Source of the DNA: CAYQLT01 sp964418425
GTDB taxonomy: Bacteria; Bacillota; Limnochordia; Limnochordales; Geochordaceae
Length of the DNA: 64,000 nt
Assembly: GCA_964418425.1 (NCBI GenBank)
Contig: CAYQLT010000005.1
Coordinates: 1 to 64,000, forward strand
Direction of reading: 5' to 3'
Made by a program: the position numbers and the translations under genes. This document shows positions 1 through 8,577 of the stretch, in pieces. How positions within the stretch are numbered: the first letter of the stretch is position 1; every line of letters begins with the position of its first letter. The notes beneath the pieces were generated by a model. The model had not been told where the DNA came from. It made no database searches and saw only the letters and a list, made by a program, of their open reading frames with translations.

Positions 1-215
1 CCCGGAGGGCCCCCTTTCCGCCGTAGGGAAGCAGCGACTTCTGCCGGGCAGCCCATGTGAACGGCTGTTGCCGTGCCTGCGACATCGCTGCGCGATGCTC
101 GGGCCGAACCCCCGGGCGGGGCCTGCCGGTCCCTGAAACCGCCGCCGGCCGGGGGTACGGCCCCCTGACGGGGCTGCCACGTCTGCGCCAGAGTTCCAGA
201 AAGGGGGAGAGCCGA

Positions 216-761
216 GTGAGGCGCGCGGCGAAGATGGGCGCGATGGGATTCGTGATGGCCCTGGCCCTGCTGGCATCCGGCTGCTTTCGCATCGAGCAGT
301 TCGTTGACCTATCTGTCCCTGACACCGCCGGGATGACCCTGCGGCTGTGGGTTCAGGAGAGCTTTGCGGGCTCGGAGATGGACCTCTTCCTCAACCAGCT
401 TGCCCTCACCGTACCGGCGATTCGGGAGTCCGCCCGGTTTCGCAAGACCACCGCCAGTCAGGGGGTGGAGTCGTACGTGGTCTTTGAGTGGGTGGCAAAG
501 GAGCGGCATCCGGTCGAGGGAATGCCCTTCACGCTGACGAGCCGGCCGGACGGGAGCTACGAGTTTCGTTATTTGATTGGGCCCTTCGAAGGCTTTTCCG
601 AGCGTACGCAAAGCGATTCGATCTTGATGACCGTCCAGGTTCTCTTCCCGAGAGAGGTGGATTTCGCCAACACGATGGTGGTGCGCGGGAAGATGGCACA
701 GTGGGATCTGCGAAAAGCCGACCTGGCCTCCGGGGTCACGCTGCGGGCCATCACCCGGTAA
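216..761 (+). CDS. Lipoprotein with LppM-like beta domain (hypothetical)
   Basis: A 181-residue protein of unknown function. The start is GTG at 216, chosen because a purine-rich AAGGGGGAGA lies at 201-210 and because it places a basic N-terminus directly before a hydrophobic stretch ending in a lipobox (L-A-S-G-C, Cys about residue 23). An upstream in-frame ATG at 57 would add 53 residues before the signal and is less likely. The mature part is short, mostly beta-strand-like and has no catalytic motif I recognise; it faintly recalls the LppM-type lipoprotein domain of Gram-positive bacteria. Predicted location is the outer face of the membrane. It stands alone and is convergent with the cupredoxin gene; the 275 bases between them (762-1036) show no gene. 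Confidence 0.6.
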   Translation: MRRAAKMGAMGFVMALALLASGCFRIEQFVDLSVPDTAGMTLRLWVQESFAGSEMDLFLNQLALTVPAIRESARFRKTTASQGVESYVVFEWVAKERHPVEGMPFTLTSRPDGSYEFRYLIGPFEGFSERTQSDSILMTVQVLFPREVDFANTMVVRGKMAQWDLRKADLASGVTLRAITR

Positions 762-1036
762 CAAGTCTTGTCACTCTGCAGATTCCGCCTCTTGAGCCGG
801 GCGCACCGCGGGAAGGGTACGGCCGCGGGCACCCTGGCATGCTCCAACCGTCGCGCACGGCACCCGGCAGGCTCAACCGCTGGGGCACGGGCGGATGCGC
901 CGGGGGCGCACCCCGGCGACGGGCCCAGCTTGAGACCCATCCGCATTCTGAGGAGGGTCGTGCGTCCCCGCGCTCCGCCGCGCCCTGCCCGGGCAGGCTC
1001 AGCCGATCCCGCCCGGCACGCCGGTCGACGGCCGCT

Positions 1037-1620
1037 TTACGACCTCGGCAACACGAGCAGGGTGCCGCTTTGGTGCACGCTGAGGGGGTGGAGCTGGCAG
1101 TAGATCGTGAACGCTCCCGCACGCACCTGCCCGATGCGGATGGTCTTGGTCTCCCCTGGCTTGAGCACCTCCCGGACGCCGTAGGCGTCGATGGCAAACC
1201 CTTCATCGATGGGGCTTTCGTTGGTGACGGTGAACTCCACCGTGTCCCCCGCGTAAGCGACGGCATCGGCAGGCAGGTTCGTCACGGCAATGGTGGGGAC
1301 GTCTAAGACGGTGGCTCGGGTGAACTTCATGGTCACCGCGTAGGCGCGCACAGACGCAAGCCCGGATTCGCTATTTCCATAGCCCCCAATCGCGAGCAAG
1401 CCCAGCGACGCAAGCAACAGGATGGGCACTCCCCAACGCACGGCTNNNNNNNNNNNNNNNNNNNNNNNNNNNNNNNNNNNNNNNNNNNNNNNNNNNNNNN
1501 NNNNNNNNNNNNNNNNNNNNNNNNNNNNNNNNNNNNNNNNNNNNNCGCGAGCAAGCCCAGCGACGCAAGCAACAGGATGGGCACTCCCCAACGCACGGCT
1601 TGGACGGCTCGACCGGTCAT
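1037..1620 (-). CDS. Membrane-anchored cupredoxin-like protein (interrupted by an assembly gap)
   Basis: The start ATG (1620-1618) follows a GGGAGG site (complement of 1630-1635). The N-terminus holds one hydrophobic segment (residues about 8-25), then a beta-rich cupredoxin fold ending in Y-C-Q-L-H-P-L-S-V-H, a C-x2-H-x4-H arrangement like the C-terminal copper loop of blue-copper/N2OR-type domains. The 100 N fall inside the signal segment, but bases 1391-1445 and 1546-1600 are identical. Removing the N run and one 55-base copy restores a single open frame of 142 residues. The upstream copper ligand, usually His in a HGF-type motif, reads E-G-F here, so copper binding is uncertain. It probably acts as an extracytoplasmic electron-transfer or metal-binding protein. 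Confidence 0.65.
1446..1545. other. Run of 100 N (assembly join, probably not missing sequence)
   Basis: The last 55 bases before the run (1391-1445) are identical to the first 55 after it (1546-1600). This is what adjacent contigs sharing one k-mer look like when scaffolded without merging. Collapsing the duplicate restores the cupredoxin reading frame. Confidence 0.85.
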
Positions 1621-1740
1621 CCTTTCGCCTCCCTGCACCGAACCCTCGTTCCTACCTGTGCGGCGTGCCCCGGCCGGGACACCCCGTGACCCGACGACCG
1701 GCTGTGTGCCTGGGCGATAGTCACCTCCCGGGCCGGAGAT

Positions 1741-1790
1741 ATATTTCGGACTCCGAATCATATCGTGCAGGGAAACTGCTATGCTGTCAA
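1741..1790 (-). promoter_or_regulatory. Putative promoter with dyad operator upstream of the cupredoxin gene
   Basis: On the minus strand a consensus -35 TTGACA (complement of 1785-1790) is followed by weak -10 candidates: CACGAT at 17 bp, TATGAT at 22 bp. Downstream lies a 6-1-6 inverted repeat, TTCGGA-N-TCCGAA (1745-1757), with A/T-rich flanks that pair partly as well. It could be an operator; the regulator is unknown. The remaining bases between the cupredoxin and isochorismatase genes (1621-1928) hold no gene that I can see. Confidence 0.4.
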
Positions 1791-1928
1791 GGGGTTTGGC
1801 GCGGCCGGCTTGCGAGCAGGCTAAGCCGTTCGAGCTAGCGGGCCTGCCACCAGGATGAGCGCTTTGGGGACATGGAGCGGGGGTAGGGGCGCCGCGCCCG
1901 GCGGGCGCCAGGCCCGGCGCCCGTCCTC

Positions 1929-2495
1929 TTACGCTTCGCCTGCTTCCCGAAGCAACTGCTCCGTTGTCACCACACGGGCGAATTCCCCGTGCAAAGCGGC
2001 CAGTTCCACCGCGTGGACCACCTCGGCCGCGAACACCTGCCCGCCCGGTCCCTGACGGTCGAAGGTGGCGGTTGCGTCGGCGACGAAGCAAGTCTCGAAG
2101 CCCAGGTTGTTGGCCATTCGGGCCGTGGTGCTGCAGCAGTGATCGGTGGTCAGGCCGGTTACCACCACCGTTCGCCAGCCCTGCCCGCGCAGCCGGCCTT
2201 CCAGGTCGGTGCCGATGAAGGCGCTGTGGACGGATTTGCTCACGACGACCTCCGAACCGATGGGCGCCACCACGGCTTTGATGCGGTTGCCGGGGGTACC
2301 GGGCGCCAGGGGGGATCCGGGCACCCGGGAGTCGTGGCGCACGAAGACCACCGGACGCCCCGTCCGCCGCCATGCTTGAAGCAGCCTGGCGATATTGGCC
2401 TCCGCGTCCGGGTTGTTGCGCCGGCCCCAGCGAGGGTCGTCAAAGCCTTCCTGCACGTCGATCACCAGGAGAACCGCGTCGTGCGGTAAACTCAC
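1929..2495 (-). CDS. Isochorismatase-family cysteine hydrolase
   Basis: A 188-residue protein of the isochorismatase/nicotinamidase-like hydrolase family. The three catalytic positions are visible: Asp in V-I-D-V-Q-E-G-F near residue 12, Lys in V-V-S-K-S-V-H-S-A-F near residue 82, and the nucleophilic Cys in T-T-D-H-C-C-S-T-T-A-R. The family cleaves amide or vinyl-ether bonds in small substrates (isochorismate, nicotinamide, N-carbamoyl compounds); the substrate here cannot be told from sequence. The start is GTG at 2495-2493 because a GGAGGGGAGG site (complement of 2506-2515) precedes it. It is a single gene, divergent from the ABC exporter. It could also serve as a nicotinamidase or a biuret-type hydrolase. 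Confidence 0.8.
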   Translation of the reverse strand: MSLPHDAVLLVIDVQEGFDDPRWGRRNNPDAEANIARLLQAWRRTGRPVVFVRHDSRVPGSPLAPGTPGNRIKAVVAPIGSEVVVSKSVHSAFIGTDLEGRLRGQGWRTVVVTGLTTDHCCSTTARMANNLGFETCFVADATATFDRQGPGGQVFAAEVVHAVELAALHGEFARVVTTEQLLREAGEA

Positions 2496-2786
2496 CGTTT
2501 CTTGGCCTCCCCTCCGAATGCCCGTGAACCACAGCCAGCGCCGGTGATTCGCGGCGATCGCCCGTGCCCCACGGCCGCCCTGGGGTTCGAGCGCGCCGGG
2601 CCCGGTTCCTGCCGCGCCGCGCTGCTCGCCCGGGCGGGGGGCGCCCTGCACGGCCGGGCGGAGGGCGCGCCGGACACCCGGGGGCGCGCCGCACACCCCG
2701 GCGCGGGAAGGTCTCAGCACCCGTCGGTGAGCCACCGGCCTGTGCGCTTCGGGGGAGCGCAAGGGGCTTGGGGGGAAGCAAACTGC

Positions 2787-2815
2787 TTGACGCCCTGGCA
2801 ACCGGTGGGTAGGAT
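2787..2815 (+). promoter_or_regulatory. Sigma-A type promoter for the ABC-2 exporter
   Basis: -35 TTGACG at 2787-2792, 17-base spacer, -10 TAGGAT at 2810-2815. It would give a leader of about 120 bases before the ATPase start at 2942. The rest of the 2496-2786 interval is G+C-rich with no supported gene. Confidence 0.5.
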
Positions 2816-2839
2816 GAAGCCGATGCGCTGAGCGATGGC

Positions 2840-2883
2840 AAAAGGCTGGCACCCGCTGGCGGGGGCGGCCTTTTCGCGTTTTT
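2840..2883 (+). terminator. Terminator-like hairpin inside the exporter leader
   Basis: AAAAGGC (2840-2846) pairs with GCCTTTT (2868-2874), and a T run follows at 2879-2883. It lies between the putative promoter (2787-2815) and the first gene, so it could attenuate the exporter operon or end other transcription. No leader peptide or aptamer was recognised. Confidence 0.4.
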
Positions 2884-2941
2884 CTGCCGCCTCCCGCGGT
2901 TTCCCCCGGGCCCCTGCTTGCGACCTGCCCTGGAGAGGACG

Positions 2942-3892
2942 ATGGCCTTGGACCTGCGCGAGCTTACGTCCCCCGACGCGCCCGAGCGTCGCCCGCCGGC
3001 CGTGGACTGCCGGCACGTAAGCAAGTTCTTTTACACTCGCTCGGCTGCTACCACGCCACCTCTGCGCGCCCGGCCCGATACCCGAGCCGGCGTGGATGGC
3101 CCCCGGGGTGGCCGGCGAGGCTGGCGCCCGCACGGGTGGCCGTTTTTCCGGATGCCGGTGGCACACCGGGTCGAGGCGCTGGTGGACATCACCTTTTGCG
3201 TCCAGCCGGGGGAGATATTCGGGATCATCGGCCCCAACGGCTCCGGCAAATCCACTCTCGTCCGACTGCTGTCCACGCTTCTCCTTCCGGATCAGGGCGA
3301 AGTTCGCATTTTCGGCTACGATGCGGTGCGGGACCAGCTTGCCGTGCGGCGGTTCATCAACCGGGTGTCTTCCGATGCAGCTTTCTTCAAGAAGCTCTCG
3401 GCCCTGGAAAACCTGGTCTACGCAGCCCGGTTGTACGACCTTCCGGTGCGGGAGGCCACCCAACAAGCCATGGAGATCCTGCGCCGCCTGGGCCTGCCGC
3501 GCGCCAAGCTGGACGTGCCGTTGGAGGAGCTTTCCCGAGGAATGCAACAGAAGGTGGCCATCGCCCGGGCCTTGTTCACTTCCCCGGTGTTGCTGTTGCT
3601 TGACGAACCGACGACCGGCCTGGATCCCCGCTCCAAGCGGGAGGTCCAGGCCTTTATCGCCAGCGTGCACGCCGAACACCAGGCGACGGTGCTGCTCACC
3701 ACCCACGACATGCAGGAGGCCGAACGGCTCTGCAGCCGGGTGGGCTTCCTGAAAGACGGTCGTCTCGCCGCTGTGGGACGGGTGGAGGAGCTGAAGGCGT
3801 CGGTTCCGGGCGGAGCCCGCTCGCTGGAAGAGCTGTTCTTCGCGATGACGGGAAGCGAGTGGGAAAGCGAGGAGGTACCCGCCGATGCGTAA
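2942..3892 (+). CDS. ABC-2 type exporter, ATP-binding subunit
   Basis: A 316-residue ATPase that should power the adjacent membrane subunit. All nucleotide-binding motifs are visible: Walker A G-P-N-G-S-G-K-S-T near residue 98, signature L-S-R-G-M-Q-Q, Walker B L-L-L-L-D-E-P-T-T-G-L-D and the switch histidine in L-T-T-H-D-M. It belongs to the drug/lipid/polysaccharide ABC-2 branch. An unusual insert of about 40 basic and proline-rich residues (residues about 30-70) separates the first strand from the rest of the core. The start is ATG 2942 after GGAGAGG (2932-2938). It overlaps the permease by 8 bases, indicating translational coupling. The exported substrate is unknown. Confidence 0.88.
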   Translation: MALDLRELTSPDAPERRPPAVDCRHVSKFFYTRSAATTPPLRARPDTRAGVDGPRGGRRGWRPHGWPFFRMPVAHRVEALVDITFCVQPGEIFGIIGPNGSGKSTLVRLLSTLLLPDQGEVRIFGYDAVRDQLAVRRFINRVSSDAAFFKKLSALENLVYAARLYDLPVREATQQAMEILRRLGLPRAKLDVPLEELSRGMQQKVAIARALFTSPVLLLLDEPTTGLDPRSKREVQAFIASVHAEHQATVLLTTHDMQEAERLCSRVGFLKDGRLAAVGRVEELKASVPGGARSLEELFFAMTGSEWESEEVPADA

Positions 3893-4703
3893 GGGCGAAC
3901 TTGTGCGGGAGCTTCGCTCATCCTGGGCGTTTGTGGAGCGCAACTTTCACCTTAGCCGCCGCTACCTGGGCTGGGAGATCGTCTTTCTCGTGTACGCCAT
4001 CGTCAACAGCGTGAGCATCGGCCTGATCGGCGTGGGTGCGCCCGGGATCCCTGCTGACCCCAGGCTTGTGCTCTATCTGCTCACCGGGGCGCTTTTGTGG
4101 AGCTTTCTGTCGGTGGTCTTCAGCGAGGTGGGCCAGGCCGTGCAGTGGGAACGGTGGGAGGGTACCATCGAGTATACGTTCATGGCACCCATTCGCCTCG
4201 CCACCTACCTGGGCGGCAACTGCCTGTGGGCGGTCGCCTACGCCACCCTGCGGACCGGCGCCCTTCTGGCTGCCGTCGCGGCCTTCTTCCGCCTGGACCT
4301 CTCGGGCGCGAACCTCGGCGGCGCCGTGGCGGTGCTCGCTGCGGCGGGTCTGTCCTTCGTGGGACTGGGGCTCATGGCTTCGGTGCTGCCGCTGCTGTCC
4401 ACCGAGAAGGGGGCGCAGGCCACCAACATATTCCAGGCAAGCCTGCTGCTGGTTTCGGGGGTTTACTACGACATCTCGGCTCTGCCCGGCTGGCTGCGCC
4501 CGCTGGCGTATGCGAGCCCGGGTACGTACACCTTGAGGGCTACGCGAGCTGCGCTGCTGGACGGGGCTCCGGCCTCGGCCCTCGTGCCGGACATCGGGAT
4601 CTTGCTGGCCATGGCCCTCGTGTTCACCCCGGCCGGGTTTCTCATCTTTCGCGCCGGCGCACGCCATGCGATGCGGCACGGCATGCTGAAACGAAGCGGG
4701 TGA
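3885..4703 (+). CDS. ABC-2 type exporter, permease subunit
   Basis: A 272-residue membrane protein with about six hydrophobic segments and the ABC-2 permease layout. This includes an amphipathic N-terminal region, an E-R-W-E-G-T-I-E-Y type coupling stretch near residue 90, and a conserved G-V-Y-Y-D-I-S-A-L-P segment near residue 190 preceding the last helices. It forms the transport channel for the ATPase encoded just upstream, whose stop it overlaps by 8 bases. A strong terminator follows at 4786-4839, so the exporter appears to be a two-gene operon. There is no specific clue to the substrate; the family covers drug, lipid and polysaccharide export. Confidence 0.85.
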   Translation: MRKGELVRELRSSWAFVERNFHLSRRYLGWEIVFLVYAIVNSVSIGLIGVGAPGIPADPRLVLYLLTGALLWSFLSVVFSEVGQAVQWERWEGTIEYTFMAPIRLATYLGGNCLWAVAYATLRTGALLAAVAAFFRLDLSGANLGGAVAVLAAAGLSFVGLGLMASVLPLLSTEKGAQATNIFQASLLLVSGVYYDISALPGWLRPLAYASPGTYTLRATRAALLDGAPASALVPDIGILLAMALVFTPAGFLIFRAGARHAMRHGMLKRSG

Positions 4704-4785
4704 TCCTGTCGGAGCAGAGCAGAAGGAACTACGGCTTGCGCGTGGAACCCCATGCTCGGGAGCCGGGGGCTGGAGAGCAGGAGTG

Positions 4786-4839
4786 GCCCCGCTTCGGCGC
4801 ACGGGTGGAGCATGCCCCGTGAACCGAAGCGGGGCTTTT
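4786..4839 (+). terminator. Rho-independent terminator after the ABC-2 exporter
   Basis: An outer 12-bp stem (4786-4797 with 4824-4835, GCCCCGCTTCGG and its complement) encloses an inner 6-bp stem (4800-4805 with 4816-4821, CACGGG/CCCGTG). TTTT follows at 4836-4839. This separates the exporter from the sugar importer. Confidence 0.8.
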
Positions 4840-5110
4840 CGCGGTGCCGAGCCCTTCAGGGGGCCGCAAGGGAGCGAGGCCGCGGACATACACGGCTACG
4901 GTTTCGGAACAGGCCGTTCGCGGCAGCGCAGCGGCGCCGCAACGGATGGGGCGCACAAAAAGGGTTGCGAACCCATGGCCGGGTCCTGGGGCCCGGGACA
5001 AGAGCCCGGGTCGCCGAACGGGGGTGAGTGACAAACGGCGAGAGGGGTTTCCGACCAGTGGGGACCCATCTGGCGAGACGGCGGGATTGCGAGAAAGGAG
5101 TGCAAGCCCA
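4840..5110 (+). other. Leader region upstream of ugpB, no gene seen
   Basis: The 271 bases after the terminator hold no supported coding region or clear promoter. A small dyad GGGTT-GCG-AACCC (4962-4974) could be an operator. The ribosome binding site AAAGGAG (5094-5100) fixes the ugpB start. Confidence 0.3.
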
Positions 5111-6436
5111 ATGGCGCTCAAGCGTTCGCTGGCAGTCGTGTTCGTCCTGGCTGGCCTGATGGCGGTCTTGTCGGCCCAGGCGGCCCTGTCGGCTCCCACC
5201 GTGGTTCAGTTCTGGCATGCGATGGGTGGCCAGCTGGGTGAGACGGTGGATGCCCTGGTCAAGAAGTTCAACGAGAGCCAGAGCCAGTACGAGGTCAAAG
5301 CCCTGCGCAAGGGCACGTACGCGGAGACCCTCACGGCCGCCATCGCTGCCTACCGGGCGAGAAACCACCCGCACATCGTGCAGGTATACGAGGTCGGCAC
5401 CCTGACCATGCTCCTATCCGGCGCCATCTATCCGGTCCACGAGTTGATGGCCGACTACGGGATACCCGTCGACTGGAAGGCCTTTGTGGGCCCCGTCCTC
5501 TCGTACTACGAGAAGGATGGCAAGCTGTATTCCATGCCCTTCAACTCTTCCACGCCCATCCTCTACTTCAACAAAGACGCCTTCCGCAAGGCGGGCCTGG
5601 ATCCGGCCCGTCCCCCGGCTACATGGCAGGAGGTGGGCGAATACTCCCGGAAGATTCTCGATGCCGGAGCCGCCAAGTGTGGGTTCACGGCCTCGTGGCC
5701 GTCCTGGACCATGCTGGAGAACACGTTCGCCTGGCATGACCAGCCCTTCGCCACCCAGGAAAACGGCTACCTGAGCCTGGATACCGAGCTTTTGATAAAC
5801 AGCGATTTCGGCGTCAAGCATATCGGCCAGCTGGCGACCTGGCAGCGGGAGGGGATTTTCCGGTACGGGGGCCGGATGGGTGACCCGGATGTGATCTTCA
5901 CCAGCGGCGACTGCGCCATGCTGGTTCAGTCGTCGGCCGTCATCGGCAGCTTCCGGCGGGCCATCACCCAGTTTCAGTGGGGAACGGCCGAACTGCCGCA
6001 CTGGGGGCCTCCATATCGCAAGCAAAACACCATCGTCGGCGGGGCGACTCTTTGGGTGATGAAGGGACACAAGCCGGAGGAGTATCGAGGAGTCGCAAAC
6101 TTCCTGAAATTCGTGTCCGAACCGGAGCAGCAGGCATGGTGGCACCGCTCGACCGGGTACATCGCCATCAGCAAGGGGGCTTTGAGCCTGCTGGAAGGGG
6201 AGGGGCACTTCAAGGCGGACCCGGACCAGTGGACTGCGTTCGGCCAGCTGACCCGCGCTACCCCCACGCCCAACAGCCGGGGTATCCGGCTCGGATACTT
6301 CCCCCAGATCCGGGACGTCATTGAAAGCGAACTGGAAAACATCTTCGCAGGCAAGAAAACCGCCAAGCAGGGGCTGGACGACGCGGTGCGCCAGGGCAAC
6401 CGGATCCTTCGGGAGTTCGCGGAGCTCAACCGTTAG
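5111..6436 (+). CDS. ugpB: ABC importer substrate-binding protein, UgpB-like
   Basis: A 441-residue extracytoplasmic binding protein. A basic N-terminus plus hydrophobic core (residues 3-25) forms a signal peptide with an A-x-A-like cleavage site and no lipobox. It follows the E. coli UgpB sequence closely by recall: F-W-H-A-M-G-G near the mature N-terminus, Q-V-Y-E-V-G-T, P-F-N-S-S-T-P-I-L-Y-F-N-K-D-A-F, G-G-A-T-L-W-V-M and R-L-G-Y-F-P-Q-I-R. UgpB binds sn-glycerol-3-phosphate or glycerophosphodiesters; related proteins bind sugars, so the ligand is an inference. The start is ATG 5111 behind AAAGGAG. It is the first gene of ugpB-ugpA-ugpE-ugpE; no ATPase gene accompanies it. Confidence 0.88.
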   Translation: MALKRSLAVVFVLAGLMAVLSAQAALSAPTVVQFWHAMGGQLGETVDALVKKFNESQSQYEVKALRKGTYAETLTAAIAAYRARNHPHIVQVYEVGTLTMLLSGAIYPVHELMADYGIPVDWKAFVGPVLSYYEKDGKLYSMPFNSSTPILYFNKDAFRKAGLDPARPPATWQEVGEYSRKILDAGAAKCGFTASWPSWTMLENTFAWHDQPFATQENGYLSLDTELLINSDFGVKHIGQLATWQREGIFRYGGRMGDPDVIFTSGDCAMLVQSSAVIGSFRRAITQFQWGTAELPHWGPPYRKQNTIVGGATLWVMKGHKPEEYRGVANFLKFVSEPEQQAWWHRSTGYIAISKGALSLLEGEGHFKADPDQWTAFGQLTRATPTPNSRGIRLGYFPQIRDVIESELENIFAGKKTAKQGLDDAVRQGNRILREFAELNR

Positions 6437-6637
6437 CCTGCTGCGGCACCTGGCTGTTCGGAGGTACGGCGGAGCGGATCGGCTGGCACCATCACCCCGG
6501 CCGGCCCTGCTCCGCCACCCCCCGGGGCTCTTGCCCGACCGGGGCGGTGCGGCCTGCATGTCCGTGCCGGGCAGGGGCCGGGCCGGCGACGGCACGGCCG
6601 GTGACCGGGGCGCAGCGAGGGGTTAGGTGCGAGAGGC

Positions 6638-7519
6638 ATGGATCAGGCGGTCTTTCGGAACCGGTGGCTGCCGTACCTTCTGGTGCTTCCTCAAGTGGCC
6701 GTTACGGTGGTCTTTTTCTTCTGGCCGGCTTTCAACTCCCTGAAGCTTTCCGTGTTCCGGGCCTCGCCCTTCGGAGATCGGCTGATTTTCGTCGGCCTTC
6801 GGAATTTCCAAAACCTGGTCACCTCAGGGGAGTACCAGCGCAGCATCGTGACCACCCTGATCTTCTCCCTGGGGGTGACGTTACTGGGGCTGGCCTGTTC
6901 CCTCGCCGTGGCCGTGCTGGCCAATCAGGGCTTTCGGGCTCTGGGCCTGTACCGGGCAGCTTTGCTGTGGCCGTACGGAGTGGCCCCGCCGGTGGCAGGG
7001 ATCATCTGGCTGTTTCTCTTTCACCCCTCCTATGGCGTTCTCCCGTATCTGCTCTCCTTTGTGAGCGACGTCGAGCTGAACTGGCTGCTGGACGGGCGCG
7101 TGGCGCTGGTGCTCGTCGTCGTGGCCGCCACCTGGGCCCACCTGGGTTACAACATCGCGTTCTTCATCGCCGGGCTGCAGCTGATCCCTTCGTCGTTGCT
7201 GGAGGCGGCCAGCGTTGACGGGGCCAGTGCCTGGCGCCGCTTTTGGGCCATCACGTTCCCGCTTCTGTCGCCTGTGACGTTCTTTCTGCTCATCATGAAC
7301 CTGACCTACTCGCTGTTTGAAACGTTCGGAGTCATCCAGGCCGTCACGCGGGGCGGACCCGGAGGCGCCACCGAAATCCTTGTGTTCAAAGCCTACAAAG
7401 ACGGCATCATCAGCCTCAACCTCGGCTCGTCGGCGGCGCAGTCCGTCATCCTGATGGCCCTGGCCATCTTGCTCACTGCCCTGCAGTTTCGCTTTACGGA
7501 GCGGAGGGTGGCATATTGA
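6638..7519 (+). CDS. ugpA: ABC importer permease, UgpA-like
   Basis: A 293-residue inner-membrane permease with six predicted transmembrane segments and the binding-protein-dependent EAA loop (L-E-A-A-S-V-D-G-A-S-A-W-R-R-F near residue 188) that docks to the ATPase. It pairs with UgpE to form the channel for glycerol-3-phosphate or sugar uptake. The start is ATG 6638 after GAGAGG. The stop TGA (7517-7519) overlaps the TTG start of the next gene. The 200 bases between ugpB and ugpA (6437-6637) carry no gene. Confidence 0.88.
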   Translation: MDQAVFRNRWLPYLLVLPQVAVTVVFFFWPAFNSLKLSVFRASPFGDRLIFVGLRNFQNLVTSGEYQRSIVTTLIFSLGVTLLGLACSLAVAVLANQGFRALGLYRAALLWPYGVAPPVAGIIWLFLFHPSYGVLPYLLSFVSDVELNWLLDGRVALVLVVVAATWAHLGYNIAFFIAGLQLIPSSLLEAASVDGASAWRRFWAITFPLLSPVTFFLLIMNLTYSLFETFGVIQAVTRGGPGGATEILVFKAYKDGIISLNLGSSAAQSVILMALAILLTALQFRFTERRVAY

Positions 7520-8445
7520 CCCTTCAGCGCGGAGGCGCGGCGCTGGGGGCCGCAGGGGCACCGGCGGCCGGGTGGGCGACGTGGCGGCGGGCGGCGAGGC
7601 TGGTGCTGGCGGGTGCGGGGCGGCACGGCCGGTGGGCGAGGTGGGGGGCGTACGGGTTGTTGCTGGGGGCCATCGCCCTGATCGCCTTTCCCGTCTACTA
7701 CGCCTTTGCCATCTCGACCCAGTCCATGGCGGAGGCCATCAGCCGGCCGCCGATCCTGGGGTTGTCCCGGTATCTGGCGGAGAACTACGCCCAGGCGTGG
7801 ATGCGGGCGAAGATGGGGCGGCTGCTGCTCAACAGCCTGATCGTGGCGGGGACCGTGGCGGCGGGGAAGATCGCGATCTCCATGCTGTCGGCCTTCGCCA
7901 TCGTGTACTTTCGCTTTCCCCTGCGCCACGTGGTATTCTGGATGATCCTGGTGACGCTGATGCTGCCGGTGCCGGTGCGGATCGTTTCGACGTACCAGGT
8001 GGTCAGCCAGCTGGGCTGGCTGAACACATACCTGGGGCTGACGGTGCCGCTGATGGCGTCGGCGACAGGGACGTTTTTGCTGCGGCAGTTTTACCGGACG
8101 GTGCCGCGGGAGCTGGCGGAGGCGGCGCAGCTGGACGGGGCAGGCCCGATGCGGTTTTTGGGTTCGGTGCTCTTGCCGCTGTCGCTGCCGAACCTGGCGG
8201 CGCTGTTCGTGGTGCTGTTCGTGTACGGGTGGAACCAGTACCTGTGGCCGGTGATGATCACCATGACGGAGGAGATGCGGGTGGTGGTCATCGGCATCGA
8301 GCACCTGGTGCCGCGGGACGGCACCCAGCTTCCGGAGTGGAACGTGGTGATGGCGGCGGCCATGATGGCGCTGCTGCCCCCGGTCGCGATCATCGTGCTG
8401 CTGCAGCGGTGGTTCGTCAAAGGTCTGGTGCAAAGCGAGAAATGA
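7516..8445 (+). CDS. ugpE: ABC importer permease, UgpE-like (copy 1)
   Basis: A 309-residue permease with an extra basic, Ala/Gly/Arg-rich cytoplasmic N-terminus of about 45 residues, then six membrane segments and the EAA loop (E-L-A-E-A-A-Q-L-D-G-A). It starts with TTG at 7516, overlapping the ugpA stop by four bases, so translation is coupled. It is the second half of the permease pair for the UgpB-bound ligand. A nearly identical second gene follows 132 bases downstream. No ugpC-type ATPase lies in the operon; sharing one ATPase between importers is common in Gram-positive bacteria and is the likely explanation. Confidence 0.87.
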   Translation: MTLQRGGAALGAAGAPAAGWATWRRAARLVLAGAGRHGRWARWGAYGLLLGAIALIAFPVYYAFAISTQSMAEAISRPPILGLSRYLAENYAQAWMRAKMGRLLLNSLIVAGTVAAGKIAISMLSAFAIVYFRFPLRHVVFWMILVTLMLPVPVRIVSTYQVVSQLGWLNTYLGLTVPLMASATGTFLLRQFYRTVPRELAEAAQLDGAGPMRFLGSVLLPLSLPNLAALFVVLFVYGWNQYLWPVMITMTEEMRVVVIGIEHLVPRDGTQLPEWNVVMAAAMMALLPPVAIIVLLQRWFVKGLVQSEK

Positions 8446-8577
8446 GGGCAGACGCGTCGAACAGATGCCGAAGGCGACGGAACTTCGGCCCGCACGGGTA
8501 CAGGCCGACGCAGCCGGAACCGGCCATCCCGAACGCCGAGCAGGGGAACCGGGAGACGGCGAACGGGGGAACCAGGG

